A stretch of DNA of 64,000 nucleotides from Pempheris klunzingeri (taxonomy: Eukaryota > Chordata > Actinopteri > Acropomatiformes > Pempheridae): NCBI RefSeq assembly GCF_042242105.1, contig NC_092027.1, positions 14,047,221 through 14,111,220 of the forward strand, read 5' to 3'. Below, one piece after another: positions 24,071-35,419 of this stretch. Both the position numbers and the translations under genes were made by a program. The notes beneath the pieces are model-generated. The model made no database searches. It was given only the letters and a program-made list of their open reading frames with translations, and was not told where the DNA came from. Within the stretch, counting starts at the first letter, position 1. Each line of letters opens with the position of its first letter.

Positions 24071-24102
<32 letters not shown>
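24071..24102. repeat. (CAT)n trinucleotide repeat
   Basis: About ten uninterrupted CAT units in the polr1f-ferd3l interval. Confidence 0.9.
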
Positions 24103-24754
24103 CTAAAGAGTGGCATCAGTCTCCACGGCCTATTAGGCATCAGCATACACCATAGTTGAAAATATGACTGTTAAAACAAATGAAACATGGCACCCTTAAA
24201 ACACACAGTAAAGAGTGGGTGACCTTCTTTCAGAAAATAAACACAGACATTACTCAGACAGCAGAAGGGGGTGGGAGTGAGTCGAGGCAAGGTGCTGACA
24301 TGGGTGTGTGTGTGTTTTTAATGCGGCGGTGGCGAGGGAGAACTTTGAGAGGTTGGATTAAGAGAAGGAGGGTAACTCGGTAAGGAGGAGCTGAGGGCTT
24401 GCAGCGGTTTGGCTAGTGAAAGAAGTAGGTTTGGAGAAAGAGGGGGAGGGGGAAAGGAGATATATGATGTGGTGTTGGGGTTTATCCAACTTCCACACAC
24501 ACACATGCATGAACACTACCTTTCACTGGCCATCCAGCCGTGTAAACGCCCCATGACTGGTTGTTGGCTAAGGTGCCCAGCCAATCAGAGGGTGAGATGT
24601 AGAGGAAGGTGGGACGAGTGAACCAATGAGTCAGCTTCTGGGTGTGGAGAGGGAAGGAAAGAAAGACCAAGAGATTCAGAGTGACAGAGGTCAGGAGTTA
24701 AACTCATCTCCCTAACTCCCTTTGTCTCCCCCGACTCCCTCCCACTCACATTTT

Positions 24755-24900
24755 CAAATTTGCTTTATTGGCAAGACCCTGATAAAGTGCAGTATTGCCA
24801 ATATTATACAAGACTTACAATCCATATATGCTAATTCTACCACGTAAACAGTGCCTATAAAGTCTGTATATGTGGTACATATAAAACTATATTAATGTGT
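24755..24900. repeat. Probable fish interspersed repeat fragment
   Basis: The start (caaatttgctttattggcaagac) and gcagtattgccaatattataca match a pattern common in teleost DNA ('tgctttattggcatgac...agtattgccaa'). Ends are not defined. Confidence 0.4.
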
Positions 24901-25714
24901 GTCTGCCTAGACCTGTAAATTAAGTGAATACTTTGTCACAAGTCTTTGTTTGTTGAGTTGTCCCTCTCTCTTAATTCACAAAACAGGGAGGGAGCGAAGG
25001 CTGTACTGCATGTTCAACCAGTGAGTGGAGAGAAACAGCACAGTAACAGGCAAAACTGAGGAGGAGGCAGAGTCAAGGAGAGAGAAAGAACCTGAGAAAG
25101 AAACAGAACGAGAGAGACGTGTCTAGTTTCAGATTTACAGTGGTGGTGGGAGAGATTTGGCTGTGTTCTTGCAGCACACTGAGGACCGAGCCAGAGGAGG
25201 AGTAAGAAGACAGATTTACATGGTGAGAACAGCTCTGGCTGCGCTGCAGCAGCACAATGGACACATACTGTTCTCTAGTGATCTCTATATTAAAAAAAAA
25301 CTACTACATGACAACTGCTTCAGCATGAAAACACAATGCTTATATCCTAAAAATTCACACTTTTACCCCACTCAATCATGTTAAATTAGTGAAATCACAT
25401 TTTCCAACACACAGGATTTAAAGTCTGATCTTCCTCAGTCGCCTACTCAGATTTTACTGTGGTATTAAGAAGATATATGGACCCAATATCCAAGAGGGGT
25501 TTAGTGTCAGGATGGCCTCTCTGCAATGTGCTAAAAGATAACACATATGTATGATTTATGAACTGAGGTGCTATGTAGCATTTGGATATTTTGGGTCAAT
25601 TCACTTTGGGTTCACACAATATCAATTACAAACTGATGCTTCATTGTCACACTTTTAGAGTCCATGTTATTGATAATTTCATCAAAAATATGTATTATCT
25701 ATCAGCCACACTAG

Positions 25715-26190
25715 CATTGTGGCCAATAAAAACAATGGCAGTATCAGTCAGTCCATCTCTTTCATCCAGACTACCGACAAATATGATCCCAAGAGGACAA
25801 ATCCTAAAAAAAAAATTTTTTCTAGCACCACTAAAAGGTTGGCAGCTGTGGGTTTGAACAAAATGTCTCAACAGCTGTTGGATGTGTTCACACAAAATAT
25901 GTGACAAACATCCATGTCCACCTCTGGATGGATTGTAGTAACTTTGATGACTCCCTGACTTTTCATTTAGCACCATCATCACTTCAAAGGTTTGACCAAA
26001 TACAAACTAATGGCAATCCCATCAGCCTCAGTTGTACTTTGGTTTAAGGCCAATTAGCATGTTAGCATGCAAATTAGTCGCTAAACTAAAGCTAGTGAAC
26101 ATGGTCAACACTATACCTGTTTGCATGCCAACATTAGCATTTAGCCCAAAGCACTGCTGGGTGTAAGTACAGTCTCACTGAGCCACTCCT
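25715..26190 (-). repeat. Fish interspersed repeat, copy B (inverted relative to copy A)
   Basis: Read on the - strand it gives gagactgtacttacaccc, agtgctttgggctaaatg, tagtttagcgac, gcatgctaacatgctaat and actgaggctgatggg, then later words in the same order as copy A at 12205-12545. The two copies face each other across polr1f, 13 kb apart. Confidence 0.7.
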
Positions 26191-26452
26191 ATGACTTTAG
26201 AATGAGGAAAATTCACTGGACTGAACTGAATATCCATATTTCATGACAAAATTTCAGTTTCACTCTGAGATCCTATCTATCAGGTCTGCACAGTTTACCT
26301 CCACAAACATTTATTCACACCACAAACCATCATTAATTTCACTCTGTGTAACCAATAGTAACAGAGCAGAGCAGGAAACGGGCCATTATGAGCCTCTGTG
26401 TGAAGGTCGGCCTTGTGTGTTTCCACTCAGACAAAACTGGTATAAACCCCTG

Positions 26453-26456
<4 letters not shown>

Positions 26457-26488
<32 letters not shown>

Positions 26489-26531
26489 TGTGTCTGTGTG
26501 TGTGTGTGTCTGTCTGTCTGTCTGTGTTTGT
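26457..26531. repeat. GT/TCTG compound microsatellite
   Basis: (GT)n with TCTG interruptions, then (TCTG)n, over about 75 bp. Confidence 0.92.
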
Positions 26532-26850
26532 GTGCCTCTTTTGGGGTTTTACTCCTTATTTAAGACCAATATTTACCCAGCAGCCCCAGGGTGAGATTAC
26601 CTCATATTCTCCCGCCCAGCTGTGCTTTCTCAGCGTTTCCACGACAACCAGCGGAATGTCCCATCATGTTTATCCGCCCGCCAGGAAAACAGAGAGCGAG
26701 AGGAAGAAGAGGCAGCAGAGGGAGATGGAGAAGACACACTTAGGTTTGAGTGTGTATACAAGACTGACACTGGTGCACTCACACACACTCTAACACTTGT
26801 GTATGTGAAACAGTCACGTAGGAATGCATGAGGCACTGTTACTGTTGGTA

Positions 26851-27360
26851 TGTTTGGTAAAACCTTCTGTTTACTCTTGATTCCCTATTTAGCATTTAGG
26901 AGTAGAATATAAACACTTAATTAACGGTTTATAACACATTGTAATGTTGGCGAAAAAGCAAATATAAAGGGATTTCTAATTGTCTGCAATGACGGAAAAA
27001 AAGCATCCTTAACTAGGGTATAAACACTCAATTAATAGTTCATATATATAAAATCATATATAATTACACATATGACTGTTTCTTGTAGTTTGTTATAAAG
27101 CATTCATACAAATACACAATCTATCAGACAGGTTTAAAACTATTCAAAACTCATGAAGAAATATCATTACATATGATTACAAATATGTATACACAAACTA
27201 TGTTTTGTGTTTATACACCAATTATAGACACTTCATATGAGGAGTTATAGTTGTTGACATTATTAAACACTTATATGACCTAAATGACCTTACATATGTC
27301 TGCAACATCATTATAACTGGTCATAAACCATTCATTGCTTTTTAAATAATGCCCAAAGTA
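26851..27360. mobile_element. AT-rich non-autonomous DNA-transposon-like repeat
   Basis: The edges tgtttggtaaaaccttctgt and, on the opposite strand at the right end, tactttgggcattatttaa are weakly similar inverted termini of the ctttggtaa...tttattt type seen in a common fish repeat. Internally the motif ataaacacttaattaacggt (26909) recurs as ataaacactcaattaatagt (27019), and tataactggtcataaa-like words are typical of that family. No protein is encoded. Assignment rests on pattern resemblance. Confidence 0.5.
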
Positions 27361-28940
27361 ATGGGATAAAGATAAGGGGTTAAAATAGCGTTGTCATTTG
27401 TCAACTTGCTATCAGCGTTAATTAAGCAGTCTAACATCATAATAGGCAGCCTATTCAACAATTAGTATTCAAGATGACAGTCGGACCTAAAACCTGCACA
27501 AGAACTTTTCTCAGATACATTCACATGTTCAGATCGGCTTCATTCTGTCAATCACCTGTTAACCGACTGCATGAAAGAAATCTCTGAGCTTATCCACGGG
27601 GATCAGACCATTTTTACACTATTAATGTGATCAGTTACCTAATTAATCCAGAAGCAAAAGTTTGAATTGGAACAACTCGTCGTTATGAGTGGGCTTTAAA
27701 AACCACAAGCACAGCACCAGCTGAAATCAGCAACTTTTCAGACGGCCAAGTCTCTCTTCCTTAAAACCACAATAGTTGAGTTGCCCTTGAGTCAATTATT
27801 TGACTCCAAGAAACCGAAACTCTGGAGACTGTTCCTGAAATGCAACCTTTCCTGCTGCCTATTCAATTATGAGGCAAATCTGTGTTTGTATTCCTAGCCA
27901 AACTGGCTGAGTATAATAGAATTAGATTTGAAAAGCTTTATTTGGTGAAAATATGAAGGAAACTCTATTTGGAGTCATAACTGGAGTTGGTGTCTCTCCA
28001 CATAACTTCACCAGCAATGTGAAGCAATTAGAATTAGAAGTTCTGTCTCTGACACTGTAAATGTCTCCCAGTTTTTTGTTTTAACACAGCATCCGGACAA
28101 AACAGTTCTGCAGATTAGGGCAGGTCAACTAATGCAGAATGAGAGATGCACACAGCATAGTACCTCCACCCAGAACTTCCTCATACACAAATAAAACATG
28201 TGAAGTTGTAGTATTCAGGTCACACATCGTCATCACCCTCAACATAATCAACAACAATGGCACATTTGGTCTTCACTATGCAGAGTTGTAGTGAAACACT
28301 CTTTCCAGACGCATAAGTTGTACCAGTGGCTCTGTCAGCGGTCCCTGCTGTGTGCACTCAGTCCTGCCATGGGAACGGACAGTTATTTGCTTTAATTTGC
28401 AACAGAAAAGCTTGTGGTGTATAGCGACTGTTAGGGAATGTCCTATTTGGTCTTCTCCTGGCCTGTTTAAGTGATAAAAGTGTCATTATTTAGCCTCTGA
28501 AGCAGAGGGGAGAGTGCAAACAAGACTGCATGACCCTCTGTCAAGAGCCTCCGTTCTTCAGAAGCTCATTAAAGGCCTCCAGGAGGACAGCACATCAATT
28601 GGCGAGGCCCTCCAGCTTCCTCTCGGCCTTTTTTAAGTCTCTCTCCTCGGATTCAACCCACTCACAGGCCGGCGAGCGTTAGAAATGGACTCAATTTAGA
28701 GCCAGAGTGGACATGAATGATGTCGCGCTGTGAGGAGGCATAGTGACTTATTAAAACAGCAGGAAAGGCCCTTGGACTTGAGCCAAATAGGATCTCACCC
28801 TGTCGTGCTCCGACCGGATTTGGAGAAGTTTGGATTTACTTGGTGAGATGCTGTCCTGCCTCGGTGTCTGCTGATAGCCTTGAGCCAGCGCTGGAAGCTT
28901 TGATCGGCGTCAGTTTTCGCGCTTGACTGAATAGCAGACA

Positions 28941-28947
28941 TATAAAA
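28941..28947 (+). promoter_or_regulatory. TATA box candidate, ferd3l
   Basis: TATAAAA starts 52 bp before the chosen ATG, so transcription would begin about 20 bp before the start codon, giving a very short leader. Confidence 0.4.
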
Positions 28948-28992
28948 GTGACATAATCTCTGCCAGGCTGCCGTTTGGGAGTGAATGTAGGG

Positions 28993-29454
28993 ATGCAAGG
29001 CCGCTTAGTGGACTCCAGCTTCATACATTTTGTGACTGATTTGAACCGGATGGACTTTGCGCAGAAGTACACTTTGGAACCGAAACAGCAGGTGGATGAT
29101 GCCCCATCCAGTCCGATCAGCCAGACGCGGCTGAGCGACTCTCCCTGGAGCCCGGAGCTGGGAAACGACCAGCACCAGCATCTGGTGATGGGCGCGCCGA
29201 GGTGCTATAGCGGGAATCTCAGCAAGTCCAAACGGAGGAGGATCATCACCGTGGTCCAGCGGCAGGCGGCCAATGTGCGGGAAAGGAAGCGGATGTTTAG
29301 CCTGAATGAAGCGTTTGATGAGCTGAGGAGGAAAGTGCCCACTTTCGCCTACGAGAAGAGACTGTCCCGCATCGACACGCTCCGCCTGGCCATCGTGTAC
29401 ATCTCCTTCATGACGGACCTGCTGGAGCAAAATAATCAAAATAGTCCATTATGA
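28993..29454 (+). CDS. ferd3l: Fer3-like bHLH transcription factor
   Basis: A nuclear class II bHLH regulator (Nato3/Fer3 family, linked in mammals to floor plate and midbrain neuron development). It is predicted to bind E-boxes as a heterodimer with E proteins. One exon, 153 residues, starting at the first ATG of the frame (the open frame extends upstream only through non-ATG codons). The N-terminus has the family block FIHFVTDL (10-17). The bHLH covers about residues 87-144, with basic region [13 protein letters not shown], helix 1 [17 protein letters not shown] and helix 2 [17 protein letters not shown], nearly identical to mammalian FERD3L. The acidic stretch found before the bHLH in the human protein is absent, which explains part of the shorter length. 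It lies 2.2 kb upstream of twist1 in the same orientation, as in human but much closer. Confidence 0.95.
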   Translation: MQGRLVDSSFIHFVTDLNRMDFAQKYTLEPKQQVDDAPSSPISQTRLSDSPWSPELGNDQHQHLVMGAPRCYSGNLSKSKRRRIITVVQRQAANVRERKRMFSLNEAFDELRRKVPTFAYEKRLSRIDTLRLAIVYISFMTDLLEQNNQNSPL

Positions 29455-31450
29455 ACTTTAATCCATTTATATGGGACTGGACTGAGTTTAACACTGATGT
29501 CCGTGATGACAAAGACACTGAAACTGGTGAACTAAATTAACTTTCACTTCATCGCCATCCCAACTGTGATGTGGGTCCATCAAACAACTAGACGCACATA
29601 AAGAAGTATTTCCACCATTACAGACTTTTTCTTTTTTTTTTACAACGTTTTAAAAACAACTTCCTCCTTTCGAAAAGAAGCAGTGACAGCAAGATATTAT
29701 TTTGCCAACGGCATAAAGTTTTAGACCCTAACAAGCCGTGAAAACCTCCTCCAAATATTTCACTCAATAGATCTGACTTATTCTTTAAAATACACGTGTA
29801 TGCTATGATACTTTGTGTTAATTGTTCTGCATCACAATTGGGCTACGAGGAAAACAACATGCAATTTGGGCTGCATGAAAAGACAGCACACACTATTATT
29901 GTAAGTATAAATGAAACAAATAACATTTAATATAATTTCAGGTAGCTTTTCGGAGGAGGGCGCTGTGCAGGGCTGAAGCTTCAGGTGTGGCATTTCAGCA
30001 CCTTGGAGAGAGAGACAGAGAAGCTCGCCTCACCTGGCTTAATGCGGACATTGAACATAGTCAGATGTGAAGAGGTGTGGCTGAGAACGAGCAGCTTTAG
30101 GGTTTCCTCAAAACAAAGCAAGAAAAAAATAGAAAGATTTATCAGCTAGAAAAAGCCCAAATCAGCCCTCGTGTCATGTGCAAATGAGTAGAGATTCAGC
30201 AAATTCAAGGCTCACTGCGTGACCCTGGATATTATCTTTGGCACTAAGGTGTAAATTGAGTCAGAGGGATGTGATGGGAGAGAGGAGACAAACTCAGGAG
30301 AGGAGGAATTGACCCCCAGACTGAAATGTTCAGTGCAGGGACATCGAGGCCCTAAAGGCGCTTCCTAATAAAAAGGGACCAGACCGGACCTGCTGTGGTC
30401 CTCCTCCTATATCATCGTCCCTCATCAAAGGTGAGGCCTCCCGGTGGATAATTCACACCACAGACCACCTTCGAAAAATGCCAAATCAAATCTAATTTCA
30501 GCCACACGTAGAGGTGTCTCCAGGCCCCAGAGCTGGGTGGTCATGCGTGCGCGTTTGAATCTGGAGTCTCTCTCTCTCTTTCAATCTCTCCCTTCAGTCC
30601 ATCTTTATCACCTCCAGTGTTTGCATTGAGCTCCAGCAGTACACCGCCTCCAGCGACCCCGCTGTGAGCACGGATCCGCCCTGAGAGCTCCCTGGGACGG
30701 CCCGCCTTTTAAACCTGAGCCTCGGTGTCGAGCTCCCTGTGGGAGTCCGACCCGTTTAAGCGCATACCTCAACGCGGGCCCGCTGACGGGAAAATAAACA
30801 CCTCGGTCTGCTTACGAGCAGAGGCCTCCTGCTGTGACAGGCTCCTGTGTTTCTCTGATATTCTTCATCGCCACCACTGCTCCCAGCTCAGGCAGTGTCT
30901 AGACCTGCACAGGGAGACTTGAGGCCTACAACAGACAGCTGGTTTGTGGAGGAATTTCTGTTTATGTTCTCCGTGTCTTTGATTTACTTGCAATAAGAAA
31001 TAAGTTAAATCAAGTTCATTTATTGGCAACTGGCAACTATAAAAAGATTCGGAAAATCACACAAAAATGGCACAAAAAATAGTCTGAACACAAAGAAATT
31101 ATTGATTTATTGTCCTAATTAAATGTATACACTAAAGGTATTCCAATGCTCTGAATAATTTATAATAAATACAGTTTGATGGAAAAACAGCATTTGAGGC
31201 AGAAATAAGTGGGCAAGGGAGAAAGAATTCACTCCTAAAGGCGGGACAGTTCCTACTGTCCTTTCACTAATCTGCACCTATGATTCAATAACACCCCGCC
31301 CCAGCTGCACCCCCTTGCACAATCTTGTGGAAAGGAGCCTGGATGTCTTAAACACCATTCCTGATATTATAGCTAGAACTCTCCTTCTCCTGCAGTATTA
31401 TGTTACATCCCTCCTCACCCAATCACAGCGCTCCCCAAAATCCTCCTGCC
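29455..31450. other. ferd3l-twist1 interval
   Basis: No other gene is seen. By eye there is no AATAAA until 30367-30372, about 0.9 kb after the ferd3l stop codon, so that message may have a long 3' UTR. The DNA becomes GC-richer towards twist1. A CACCC/GCCCC-rich block lies at about 31290-31315. Confidence 0.5.
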
Positions 31451-31460
31451 CGCTCCCCGC

Positions 31461-31467
31461 TATAAGA
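31461..31467 (+). promoter_or_regulatory. TATA-like box, twist1
   Basis: TATAAGA in a GC-rich setting (ccccgctataagagccacgg), about 205 bp before the twist1 ATG. Spacing fits a core promoter with a transcription start near 31490. Confidence 0.5.
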
Positions 31468-31665
31468 GCCACGGTCGTCCAGGAGTTGCCAGACACCTCT
31501 CCCTCTCTGTGGCGCACGAGATTTACTGTTATACAAGCCCACACTCCTGCTGCAGGCCGCACGTATTATTACCTGTCGTGTTTGTTGATGTTGTAACCAG
31601 TTCAGTGGATCAGGGTCAGGGGTTATAACGGTCCTGCAGACCACAGAAAAGTTTTGGAAGAGACG

Positions 31666-32217
31666 ATGCGGGAGGAGGACTCCACCCCGATGGACAGTGC
31701 GGGGAACAGCGAGGAGGAGACAGACCGTCAGCTGCCGCGGAGAGGCGCCAGGAAGCGGCGAGCGACGCGGAGGAGCGCGGACGAGGAGGAGGAGGAAGGA
31801 GGCATGGAGAGCTCGAGCCCCGGGAAGAAGAAATGCAGAAAGAGCACCGATGGGGGAGGCGGCAGCGCAGGGAGCGGCATCAGCGAAGGTAGCAGCAGCC
31901 CCGAGCCCTCCTTCGATGACCTACAGACGCAGCGCGTGATGGCCAACATCCGCGAGCGGCAACGGACGCAGTCCCTCAACGAGGCGTTCACGTCGTTACG
32001 TAAGATCATTCCCACTCTCCCGTCGGACAAACTCAGCAAGATCCAGACGCTGAAGCTCGCGGCCCGGTACATCGACTTCCTGTGCCAAGTTCTGCAGAGC
32101 GACGAGCTGGACGCGCGAGGAACCAGCTGCAGCTACGTGGCGCACGAGCGCCTGAGCTACGCGTTCTCGGTCTGGAGGATGGGGGGTTCGTGGTCCCTGT
32201 CTACAACCTCCCACTAA
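31666..32217 (+). CDS. twist1: Twist-related bHLH transcription factor 1
   Basis: A nuclear bHLH factor that controls mesoderm, neural crest, skull and limb/fin mesenchyme and epithelial-mesenchymal transition. 183 residues in one coding exon, starting at the first ATG of the frame. The N-terminus carries two basic clusters ([13 protein letters not shown] at 25-37 and GKKKCRKS at 53-60), an acidic run (39-44) and a Gly/Ser stretch (63-78). The bHLH is at about 87-144: [20 protein letters not shown], then [20 protein letters not shown]. The C-terminal Twist/WR box [19 protein letters not shown] (154-172) is kept. The end is [11 protein letters not shown] instead of the usual EGAWSMSASH, and FLCQ replaces FLYQ in helix 2. 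The 3' UTR is spliced: donor at 32245, acceptor at 32721-32722, as in mammalian TWIST1. Linkage to ferd3l and polr1f supports twist1 rather than twist2/3; whether 1a or 1b is not settled. Confidence 0.93.
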   Translation: MREEDSTPMDSAGNSEEETDRQLPRRGARKRRATRRSADEEEEEGGMESSSPGKKKCRKSTDGGGGSAGSGISEGSSSPEPSFDDLQTQRVMANIRERQRTQSLNEAFTSLRKIIPTLPSDKLSKIQTLKLAARYIDFLCQVLQSDELDARGTSCSYVAHERLSYAFSVWRMGGSWSLSTTSH

Positions 32218-32244
32218 CAGGGCTGCTGCGGATGGTACAGCACG

Positions 32245-32722
32245 GTAGGCTGAGCGCCTTTCACTTCTCATCCTGCATAGGGATGTGCCAAAATGTTCCT
32301 ATGCGCACTTTACGCACCAACACCTAATGAAAATAAAAGTAATATAGTTACAAATTTCTATGTGGGATAGTTTTGCAGCAATACTTGTATAGCACCCACC
32401 CAAAACACCACTGCTAGTCATCAAACTGTTTCATGTTGTTATGAAAGGAGAAAGAGGTCCCTGTAGAGTGTACAAAAATACACATTATTTATAAAACAAC
32501 CCCAATATTTCACTATCCATATATTTGATTACTTATAAATATGCATTTTCCCCTGAAAACATAGATTTATGTATATATTGCTTTTCTCATGGATCATTAC
32601 ATCACCACTAATGAGCTACAGTCTACAAAACATTAAGAAATAATTTGCTACCTGAGTCGTACAAACTACACATAACTATGTATTGGCTGTGTTTCTTAAT
32701 CAAAACAATATTTCTTTCACAG
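32245..32722 (+). other. twist1 intron in the 3' UTR
   Basis: Donor cacg|gtaggc, acceptor tttctttcacag. The position, just after the stop codon, matches the two-exon structure of mammalian TWIST1. The intron is AT-rich and contains nothing else recognised. Confidence 0.65.
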
Positions 32723-33105
32723 ATTATCCGGACTGAAGGCCCAGTGGATCAGGCCGACCCTTCAGACAGACTGAAACAGGTCCAGCCACTGGGCTTCAGG
32801 CCTCAGAGGAGAGCGGACTTTTCATATTTCCCGTTGCATGGACTGTTATGTTTGCAAGGGAGCACTTAGGACAGACTGGACGGATATGAAGAAAGAAAGA
32901 CCACTGCGACTATGAATGTTGTAAAAACAAAATGAGCTCTGAGGAACTGCTCTGTTTTGAAACATGAGAGGAAAAAAAATGACAATTCATTCCACATTCC
33001 CTGTGACAATGTTTCACAGCAAATGAAGTATTTTGTATTTATTTTTCTACACAGGTTCAAAATTCCTTTCCCCCCACTCCAATAAAAGTTATTTATTTTT
33101 GGGAT
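32723..33105 (+). other. twist1: twist1 non-coding exon 2 (3' UTR)
   Basis: Runs from the acceptor to shortly after AATAAA at 33081-33086. It has a T-rich 3' half. End inferred from the signal. Confidence 0.6.
33081..33086 (+). promoter_or_regulatory. Polyadenylation signal AATAAA, twist1
   Basis: Canonical hexamer 864 bases after the stop codon in genomic DNA, about 390 after splicing out the 3' UTR intron. Confidence 0.6.
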
Positions 33106-35332
33106 ATCTCAGAATGCTGAATGGATCTGGAGTCTGCACATTCTGAGTGTTGTAAATATTTGGTGATATCTTGAATTAAAAAATGGAAGTATCATTCTTA
33201 CCTCTTAGTCGTCTGGATATTCATTATAGCCTTCAATTTACGCTCTATAACAAGAGGCTGAATAATAAAGCAATAAACTGGTCAGTTCCAAGACCATCAG
33301 CTGAAGGCGTGAGGGTGCTTATTTGATACACAAAAACACTTCTAAATACCTGACATTTTTTTGAAACAAACTCATTTCCCATAGTCTCAGTACTCTGGGC
33401 CTACATTGAGAGTTTATTTTCATTGGTTGTTGCTGAATCCCAGTTAACTAAACCACAGCGGAGGGGGCAAAAGAAAACATTTCACGCCCGTGGCTTATTC
33501 TGTAGTGATTTCTTGAGCTCAGGGATCTGGGAAAGCCATAATTAGCTGGTGGTCTGTTTGAACAGGGTGAATGTGGAGCTGTGGGAGGCATGCGCGATAT
33601 TCCCAGATGTCCTCTGAGCCACAGGTCAGAATGGGAGTCTCCTGCAGGTGCTACAGCAGCTACCCCAAAACCTCTGACAGATAAAAGGGGTCACAGTGCA
33701 AACTGAATAGCATGTGCGATTACATATACCTGCAGTTTTGATGAAAACGAAGTAAATATTCACATACGGAACATCACAAATGATCAAACAAGACCTATAA
33801 CAGTGATAACGGGGAAAACAACATGATTTTAGAAAGTTGTATGATGTTTAACTCAGAACTGGCTTTAAACATTGGATGCTGGCTTTTAATGCAGTCGGAT
33901 TAAACATTTGCTATTTTATCAAATTCCTACTAAATATTACCAACTTTTTACTTTTATATATATATACACATATATATAGGTATAAATCTTGATTTTCATT
34001 ACTGGTTTCACAGAATTGCACTAACTGGGTAAGAGAGAAATAACGATTTCTTCATTAGGGACATTCAAGATTCTGAAGTCATTAATCTTCTCTTAATTGG
34101 ACACCCATAGACCACACACACATCACCCTGCAGAAAATGAGCCTTCTTGAGCAAAATTAGAACTGTCTGATCACTCAGCCATTTGCACCCTTCCTGCCAA
34201 AAAATATAATCATCAGGTCTACATATACAAATATTAATGACTTTTCTGTGCTTAAATTGGTCCTTGTATGTATTTAGGGAGGGTAGAACTAGATTAGACT
34301 AGGACTAAATTGGACCTAATTGCCATTACTTGCCAAAAGCCAAACGTATCCTTCTCTTGAACGTGTAAAGACGACTATTTCATGATGAAACTGAATGAAA
34401 TGAGATACTGTAAAGATCCTAAAGGAACAGGCTATTACTGGAGTACTGCGGTGGTATCAGTTGGACATACAATAGATGAAAGATACTGAGGTCAATGCAA
34501 ACACCTCATAGTGTGTTTCATATCTCTCCACAGGGTTGTTGAGGGACGATTATGGGAGCATTACTGTGTTTTTGCATCACAGGTTGCGTGCGGAAGGTAA
34601 AGCCATCAGCTCTGACCCGAGGCCCTCGCCAGCCACCGGGGGGAATCGATTCCCACCCTTAGATCACCATGGCCGTATTATCTTAAACTTGAGGCTGTTG
34701 CTCTGACACGGAGGAATGTCACCTCTGAGGCTTCAAAACACACACACACGCACACACACACGCATATAGGTTATACACACACAGAGGAAGATTTCTCACG
34801 CCTACCAAACAGGGAAATACATTCCACAGAGAGGGGAGGGGGGGGAGAGGGCTCCTGCAACTCAGCTCCTGCCCCCCTTTGATGTTTGAAGGTAATAGGA
34901 TGACCGCTTGTTATCAGTGTGAAGGCATCTGGCTGTCTGGATTTAAGTGTGCAATGATAGAGTCTTTGATGACTGACACTCACACTCTCTCCCGCTCATT
35001 AATCACAGTTTTATATCTCTCTCCTTCGGGCCTGCAGTCCTTAAACTGATCGCAGAGTCAAAGGTGCAGGCCTGTGTGTGTTTTAATAATGTCAGGAGCT
35101 GTAAATCTCTGTCAACATGAATTTCTCACCCCTCTACATCGACAGTAGGGCCACATTGTTGTTTGTTTGGTGGTTTAAACACTCCAGCAGAGGGCTACCT
35201 GTCTAACCTCTACTTTTACCTCTCTTAGCCTTCTGTCTCCCTCATTTCCACCTCTCTCTGAAGTTCCCTGTGAAACTGGTTTACATTAACCCTCAACACC
35301 ACAAAAAGACTGGGGGTAGAGGAAGTTGGACT

Positions 35333-35419
35333 CACACACACTCACACACACACACGCTCACACACACACACACACACACACACACGCATGCACACACACA
35401 CACACACGCATGCACACAC
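35333..35419. repeat. CA-rich compound microsatellite
   Basis: CA dinucleotides with CT, CG and ATGC interruptions over about 85 bp. Confidence 0.9.

Larger units (their letters stand above)
18109..28900. other. 10.8-kb gene-free interval, polr1f to ferd3l
   Basis: The first 0.75 kb may be the polr1f 3' UTR. After it lie a (CA)n run (19101-19126), a pyrimidine-rich block (about 19935-20200), a (GT)n run (22293-22324), a purine-rich block (22915-23010), a (CAT)n run (24071-24102), a repeat fragment (24755-24900), the inverted interspersed-repeat copy B (25715-26190), a GT compound microsatellite (26457-26531) and an AT-rich mobile-type repeat (26851-27360). No reading frame has a family signature. 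Non-repetitive stretches with several TAAT cores, such as 22330-22410 and 20625-20700, are candidate regulatory DNA for the bHLH genes, by inference only. Confidence 0.55.
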
